Part shown: positions 50,915 to 64,000 of the stretch, piece after piece
How the letters are laid out: each line of letters begins with the position of its first letter
Numbering within the stretch: position 1 is the stretch's first letter
Origin: Heterohyrax brucei
Lineage: Eukaryota > Chordata > Mammalia > Hyracoidea > Procaviidae
Direction: 5' to 3'
Assembly: GCA_028571685.1 (NCBI GenBank)
Contig: CM053140.1
Span: 61,324,201 to 61,388,200 of the forward strand
Length of the DNA: 64,000 nucleotides
Position numbers and translations under genes: made by a program
The notes under the pieces: generated by a model
Database searches by the model: none
What the model was told of the DNA's origin: nothing
What the model saw: the letters and a program-made list of their open reading frames with translations, nothing else

Positions 50915-52446
50915 AAGAACATCACAGTCAATATGATAAAAATCTATACTACTGTAATGCTTGTATTGGTTTCTGTTACATACAGATATAAAGAAATCTG
51001 GTAAAAATTGCCTAAAATATATTTAGGGAAATATAAACAGCCAATTGTATAGCTCTTTATAAAAATACTTAATATCACTCAATCATCAAAACACAAACTA
51101 GTATGAAAACATTACGCAGGAACTTTACACCGCAGTCTTCCAAAATCAAGAAGACAATGGGAAAAAAGCAAGAAGGGGAGAACTTTTTAGAGGCATCAAA
51201 CAGTCAAGCTGTCAAAACATACTAGAGTCTTCACCTTTGTACTTGGCGGAAAACTGCATCTTTATTTTCACTAACATCTACCTCAGACTTAGTATGCTCC
51301 TCAATTCTGACTGTCTGCAAGAAACCATATTAATGTTAACAATACACCTCTGACTTTATGATCAACAGAAGTCACATTTTTTCAAGTCACTTTACATTGT
51401 TACAACATCTCAAAACCTTCTGCTCACTATAATAACTATTAAAGATTATACCCAAACCGACTGCTGTTGCGACAATTACGACTCATACCTCTATTGCTAT
51501 TTCATCTATCATACAAGGGAGCAAATACATAATAAAGCTTGTGTTTTAATATTGTGAAAACTATTTTATATAGTTTCCTTTGTAATCCCATTTCATATTG
51601 TGCATTTTAAACATTAATCTGAGAGGCTATCTAAACAGTTCACCTATTTGCTGAGGTTTCCATGACACGAAATATGGGTAACAACCCATGCTATAAACCA
51701 GCCTAGAAGGGTCAAGTTCAGACTGATGAACGGTAACTAAATAGTAATTAACTATTCCAAATCCAAAGTATCACAACTACCATTAAATCTATGATGAACT
51801 TATGCAAATTATCTCTTCCCTATTTTCACGCTGCTTCATACTGTATACCTCACTGTAAGGTGATATTAACTGTTTTATGAAACCAGCTTATTACACCAAA
51901 TTAAAGTCCTGATTGAAGGGAATCAGGACACAAAAAGGAATTTTTTGCAGGGCAGAATGCCTCAAAATAAAAAAAAAATAAAGTTATTCTATCAGTTGTA
52001 AGACATAATTCAAAATTAAGAAAAATCATAGCTACAATTAGATCTCCTTCAACCACCACAATCCTTAGAACTGTCTGAGACTCATACCCGGCTGTCAAGG
52101 CCTCCAGTGACCTGGACTCAATTACCAAATGCACTTATTTCCTTGTCATTCTCTATACTCACTCTCTAGTCTAGCCAACCTATGACCATGCCAACCTGTT
52201 CTCTTGCCTGCAGCGATATCCCATCAATCTGTCCTTGCAATCTTGGTCCTCACCAAGACCTCCCCCATTGTCTGAAAACATTCTTGACAATCCAATTTAA
52301 CACATAATTTCTCAACTGCTCCAAAACTGTTTCATGTATAATAGCCTTACTTTGAGCACTAGCTCTTATCGGTATGGGCAGAACCCACAGTTCTTGGAAA
52401 GCACAATAAATAGTCAACAGTTAACTAATTAACATGGGCTTAAGAA
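50915..52446. other. Intron B-C spacer with an AfroSINE 3' fragment
   Basis: At 51450-51488 a short fragment (CCAAACCGACTGCTGTTGCG) matches an AfroSINE 3' end. Otherwise unclassified. Confidence 0.5.
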
Positions 52447-52650
52447 ACAAAAACCCCAAATACTGTTGAGTCAGTTGTGACTCATGACAACCTCATGTGT
52501 TCCAGATTAAATTGCTCCATGGGGTTTTCTTGGCTGTAATCTTTATGGAAGCAGATCATCAAGGCTTTCTTCCACAGTACTGCTGGGTAGATTCAAACCA
52601 CAAACCTTTAGGTTAGAAGTCCAGCACAAACCATGTGCACGACATGGTAA
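52447..52650 (-). repeat. AfroSINE copy 13 (long variant)
   Basis: Reverse copy: AAATACTGTTGAGTCAGTTG, CATGGGGTTTTCTTGGCTGT, TATGGAAGCAGATCATCAAG, CAAACCTTTAGGTTAGAAGT. Confidence 0.85.
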
Positions 52651-53703
52651 CAGGGAAATCTTTAAAACCACTACAAAACTAACTCTGCACCAAAACATTA
52701 AAAAAGTCAAGCGACTCATGGGGACCCAAAACATTAACCCATGGTAATTAAATCACTTCACCTTATAAGATGTCTGTCATTCCCTTAAGGCAACAGACAT
52801 TGCTTAGTATAACAAACAACACTATCTATTCAGCTTCACTGGTCTCTTTCTTCAGACCCAATTATCACCCAGGCTTATCAATGCTAGACTATCTACTGAA
52901 CACATATCTGTTAATTTCCAATTTCAGGTTTATAATTTTCCTATTTCCTCAACTGGAATTTTTACTCTTTTCCTGGTACAAACAAAGCACAGTTCAAGAC
53001 CCACATATTCCATAAGTCATTCCTTCCCCAGAGAACAAAATATACTCTCACTTCTCTCAGTTCCTAGGACATGGACACAAATGTTCTCATTACTTGTCAT
53101 TGGGTCCTTCCTTAAAATTAAATGATCAAATGAATCACAAGGACTGAGAGTCACTCAAGAAAGCCTGTCCTATTCATGGAAGACATGTACAGCTGTAAAT
53201 AAAAACAAAAATATGTGAACACAAGGTTGTAATTTACAGTCCACATGTCTTATATTTGTGTATATATTTTATACAAAATTCGACATCAAAAGAAATAAGT
53301 ATGCTTTTCTGATGAGCAGGGGCCCATGGCTTTTGATGAGAAGGCAAGAGAAGGCTATGATCCTAAAAAAAGTTAAGTACTGATCCAAAAGGTAAATTTC
53401 CCAGATGTTATAAAGGCATGACTATTTGTATAAGGAAGCATAAGCTAGTGTGTTAGTTCTAAATGACCAGTGTATTAAAAATACTTGCTAGACCGCATGA
53501 TCTCTGAGAAGGCTAATTTCAAATGATAATTTCTGAACCTATGTTAAATACAAGGAATGCTTTGAGGAGTTACAATAAAGAAAAAGGGAAAACTTGGTCT
53601 TCTAAAGCAATGACACTGCAGGGATAAGACCTAGTCTTTGCTCTCAAGAAGCTTACAGTCTAGGAATAGCTATTATGCGAGTAATCATAACACAAGACAA
53701 AAT
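52651..53703. other. Intron B-C spacer with an L2-like relic
   Basis: An L2-like fragment near 53580-53700 (CTCAAGAAGCTTACAGTCTA). The rest unclassified. Confidence 0.5.
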
Positions 53704-53873
53704 CCCAAAAAACCAAACCCGCTGCTATCGAGTGGATTCTTACTCATAGTAACCCTACAGGGCAGAGCAGAACTGCCCTACAGGGTTTCCAAGCAGTGCC
53801 TAGTGGATGTGAACAAACTGACCTTATGGTCAGCAGCCGTAGCTCTTAACCTACTGTGTGACCCAAGTTTCCT
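53704..53873 (-). repeat. AfroSINE copy 14
   Basis: Reverse copy: AAAAAACCAAACCCGCTGCT, CCCTACAGGGCAGAGCAGAA, GGGTTTCCAAGCAGTGCCTA, ATGGTCAGCAGCCGTAGCTC. Confidence 0.9.
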
Positions 53874-60903
<7,030 letters not shown>

Positions 60904-62640
60904 ACTATCTTTGGATGAGTTCTCCAGAGAAGTATAACAACAATACATATATGCATACTGCTGTTGTTAGGTGCCACTGAGTCAATGCTGATTCATCATA
61001 GTGACCTATGTGCAGCAGAACGAAACACTGCCCAGTTCTGCACCTTCCACACAACCATTATGGTTGAGTCCACTGTTGTGGCCACAGTGTCAATCCTTCT
61101 CATTGAGGGTCCTCGTATTTATCAATGACCCTCCACTTTACCAAGCACTCCAGGGACAGATCCCTCCTGTAACACATCCAAAGTAATTTATGTGAGACCC
61201 AGGTTCACCATCCTTGCTTATAAGGACCATCTTGGCTATATTTCTTTCAAGAAAGATCTGTTCATTCTTTTGTCAGTCCATGGCACAGTCATATTCTTCA
61301 CCAACACCATAACTAGAAGGTGTCGATTCTTCTTCGGTCTTCCGTATTCATTGTCCAGCTTTCACATGCATATGAGATGACTGAAAACACCATGGCTTGG
61401 GTCAGATGAGCCTTAGTCTTCAAGGTGACATCTTTGCTTCTACGTATTTAAAGAGGTCTTTTTCAGCAGATCTGTGAATACAATGTGTGGTTTAGATTTT
61501 TGCCTGCTGCTTCCATGGGTGTTGATTTTGGATCCGAATACAACGAAATCTCTGACAACTTCAATCTTTCCTTCAATTAACGTGATGTTGCTTACTGGTC
61601 CTGCTATTTTACTTTAAAGTATAATCCACAGTGGAGGCTGTATGTAGTCTTTGATCTTTGCCATCAAGTGCCTGAAGTCCTCTTCATTTTCATCAAGCAA
61701 GCTTGGGTCTTTCTGCATAACACTAGCCATTAATTAATCTTCATATAGATCAGCTTCTCAGATTATCTGCTCAGCATACAGTTTGAGTAAGTACAGCGAA
61801 AGGACACAATCCTGACGCATACCTTTCCTGACTTTAAACTATGCACTATCTCCTTGCTCTGTTCAAACCACTGCCCCCTGATCTATGTATGGGGTCTTCA
61901 GGAGTACAGTTATGTGTTTTGGAATTCCCATTATTTGAAATGTCATCCTTTGTTAATGATCCACAGAGTCAAATGTCTTTGGACAGCCAATAAAACACAC
62001 ATAAACATCTTCCTGGTATTCTCTGTTTTCAGCCAAGATCCACATGACTTAAGCAATGATATCCTTCATTTCATGTCTTTTGAATACAGGCTGCATTTCT
62101 AGCAGTTCCCTACTGATGTACTGCTGCAGCTTTTGAATGATCGTCAGCAAAATTTTACTTTGGGGTGATATTAGTGATACTGTGTGATAATTTCTGCATT
62201 CGGTCTGATCATCTTTCTTGGGAATGGGCATTATATATACAGATTTTGTCCAGCTGGTTGGCCAGGTAACTGTCTTCCCAATTTCTTGGCACAGACAATT
62301 AAGCACTTCCAGCACTGCATCAGTTTGTTGAAACATCCAAATTGATATTTTGTCAATTTCCAGAACCTTGTTTTTTTGCCAGTCCCTCCAGTGCAGCTTG
62401 GACTTCTTCCTTCAGTACCACTGGCTTCTGATCACGTGTTACTTCCTGAAATGGTTGAATGTCAAACCAATTCTTCTTGGTATAGTGACTCTCTATATGC
62501 ATACACAGAGAACTATGCCTCAAGGAAATGACTCAATGCAGTTACAGAGACTGGCAAATTTCAAAGTGTGTACATTGGGTCACACTTGTTCTAACATGAT
62601 ACAACTATCATGTGTACAACTGAAAACTCACTAGTCCCCT
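60904..62640 (+). repeat. Old unnamed repeat, split by an RTE insertion (outer limits)
   Basis: Left part 60904-60958 (GAGTTCTCCAGAGAAGTATA) and right part 62494-62640 (AAGGAAATGACTCAATGCAG, ACAGAGACTGGCAAATTTCA) together follow the order of the repeat at 63706-64000 (GGTTCTCTAAAGAAGCAAAA, AAGGAAAACGGCTCATGCCA, GAGGCTGACAAG). I cannot name the family. Confidence 0.65.
60959..62493 (-). mobile_element. RTE-type LINE, 5'-truncated, with exact 11-base target duplication
   Basis: Minus-strand RTE, in PUM1 sense. The 3' end lies at low coordinates (GCTGTTGTTAGGTGCCACTG, the same end as the RTE at 32206). Reverse-transcriptase motifs sit at 62049-62336: TSWTKSVYIMPIPKKDDQTE and NYHTVSLISPQSKILLTIIQ. 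Later regions are broken into several frames. TATATGCATAC at 60948-60958 and 62494-62504 flank it exactly. Inactive. Confidence 0.9.
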
Positions 62641-62699
62641 TTATAGCTCATATTTTGAAATGAATAATAGAATAAGGGAGGAAATAAAAGATATTTGAG

Positions 62700-62701
<2 letters not shown>

Positions 62702-62736
<35 letters not shown>
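62702..62736. repeat. (AC)n microsatellite
   Basis: Pure run of about 17 AC units at the 3' border of the ERVL pol remnant. Confidence 0.95.
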
Positions 62737-62737
<1 letters not shown>

Positions 62738-62744
62738 TTATAAT

Positions 62745-63700
62745 AAAACCAGGAAGAAATATTCATAACAATTAGTCTTTCTTTCTGCCACTGTTTATAC
62801 AGTCCTAACTGATATTTAGAAATATCTCTGTCCATTACCCATTCTATGTTCCTTTTACCCTCAGCAAGCACTTCAGATGATCATGGTTCTTTGCCTGGAA
62901 GGGTGACCCAAACCTTCATTCCTGAAATGTATGAGTCAACGGAAGTCATATCAGAACTGAGTTGCTATATTTTTCCAGTGACAATCACAGGGCAGAGTAG
63001 TACCAAGGGATGCCTTAAGGGATCACCCGTCTTCCAGACATACTCTTTTTCACCTGCATTATACAACATCAATCTAATTTCCTCCTGGTACTCAGAGTCA
63101 ATCACACCAGCCAGTATGGTAACTCCCTCTTTGCCTGTTACAGTTTTGAGAGGCCCAAAGTGGCCAGCTGGCATTCTTAACTTCCATTTCAGTTGAATCA
63201 GTGCTGTTTCATCAAGTGGGAACAATTCTCCCTTTGGAACTAAGATCTCTTGATCCACACAGCATACCGTCGAGGGGACAGGAAGTAGAATTTTTTTGAG
63301 TAGGTCAGTAGGGGTAATAGGGAGTAGTGGTGCCACTTCCTTCTCCACCCCTTAATTCCAGGAATCATGAATCCTGGCTATGGGAGAAACAGCATCATCT
63401 ATAGTGGATGCAGGTTTAGAGTAAGCATTACCTCCTAGAGAACACTGCCCCAACCCTGCAAAGTACTGTCACCTAGCATGAAACATGTGATCACCAAGAC
63501 CCTCACACCTCACCAGCACATGATTTACTGGTAGAGATATTTTACATCATTTCTATTGCCACCTCATCCCATGGATTAGCAGTGCCCTCTTTATTACTGA
63601 ACAGTCATCAGTGCCTTTAAAACTAGTCAGACTTGAAAACCAATTTAGAAAATTCTTTCTTAAAAGATTTTGTTTCTCTACAACCACTTCCAGTACCAAA
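62745..63700 (-). pseudogene. ERVL-type pol remnant with dUTPase domain
   Basis: Old endogenous retroviral pol 3' end on the minus strand, in PUM1 sense. The frame at 62965-63348 shows a dUTPase-like domain: a VPKGELF stretch, then the motif-3-like GVIDSEYQEEIRL and the barrel strand VWKTGDPLRHPLVLLCPV. An in-frame stop at 62965-62967 ends it, but the same frame resumes at 62871 with a C-terminal tail (LAEGKRNIEWV). A dUTPase downstream of integrase is characteristic of ERVL (class III). Sequence from 63360 to about 63700 probably continues upstream pol in degraded form. No LTR or other gene is seen beside it. Defective. Confidence 0.75.
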
Positions 63701-63705
63701 ATGTC

Positions 63706-64000
63706 CTAGGCTGGGTTCTCTAAAGAAGCAAAACCAGTGAACTGGGTCAGTGAGAGAAAGAGCACGTGTGTGTGCGTGCATGCGTACCTGTGTATTTTAT
63801 ATACATAGAAAGAGACAGAGAATTTATCTCAAGGAAAACGGCTCATGCCATTGAAGAGGCTGACAAGTCCCAAGGCATCAGGCTGGAGGCTTCTCCTAAC
63901 TCATGTAGCTGTAGGGGATGACAAACCCAAGACTGGTAGTTCAGTTGGTAGGCTACAGGGTCATGGGCTGTGGAGGCTAATGAATACAAGATTAGCAGGT
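63706..64000 (+). repeat. Old unnamed repeat, second copy (runs off the window)
   Basis: GGCTGGGTTCTCTAAAGAAG, then GAGAATTTATCTCAAGGAAA, GGCTCATGCCATTGAAGAGG and GGCATCAGGCTGGAGGCTTC. Same family as the repeat split by the RTE at 60959-62493. Contains a short GT/GC-rich simple stretch at 63764-63790. Confidence 0.6.

Noticed and set aside
60904..64000. The two unnamed repeats flanking the ERVL pol remnant as its LTRs
   Set aside because: They run in the opposite orientation to pol, do not have TG...CA ends or a 5-base duplication, and the pol 5' portion is missing between them.

Overview
The window is nuclear DNA of a placental mammal. It has long AT-rich introns, short GT-AG exons and dense interspersed repeats. 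Many copies of the tRNA-derived AfroSINE family (about 16 full or partial), together with RTE-type LINEs that share its 3' end, point to an afrotherian, most likely an elephant or another paenungulate. Species assignment is inference from repeat content.

The only host gene I can support is PUM1 (Pumilio homologue 1), read on the minus strand. Twelve consecutive internal coding exons lie between 58505 (5' side) and 1607 (3' side). They total 2127 bases, or 709 codons, in one uninterrupted frame with consensus splice sites. They cover about residues 241-950 of a roughly 1190-residue protein: the acidic and low-complexity regulatory half, then the start of the PUM-homology domain through repeats 1, 2 and 3. 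The first exons and promoter lie beyond 64000. The remaining Pumilio repeats and the 3' UTR lie beyond base 1.

The rest is intron, largely built of transposons. Intron K-L (1736-12824) holds an old L1 tail with AfroSINEs (2995-5135) and a near full-length but broken L1 (5601-12678) between diverged target-site duplications. Intron I-J (14456-24788) holds an old L1 with a nested L1 tail and nested AfroSINEs (18540-21290) and a clean solo LTR (23035-23533). Intron E-F (28956-39990) holds an L1 3' UTR fragment, an RTE copy, a reverse L1 fragment, a repeated repeat block, and a 5'-complete but 3'-truncated L1 (35439-38540). Intron D-E (40143-45197) holds a second 3'-truncated L1 (40616-41935). 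Intron B-C (46019-56097) is mostly AfroSINEs and MIR/L2 relics. The 5' end of the window (58506-64000) holds an RTE copy inserted into an older repeat, followed by the dUTPase end of an ERVL-type pol remnant.

The most unusual observation is the pair of L1 copies with intact 5' ends that stop inside ORF2 and ORF1 at A-rich positions and are flanked by apparent target-site duplications. I see no evidence of a new cellular system; the other signals are transposon biology within a conserved RNA-binding protein gene.
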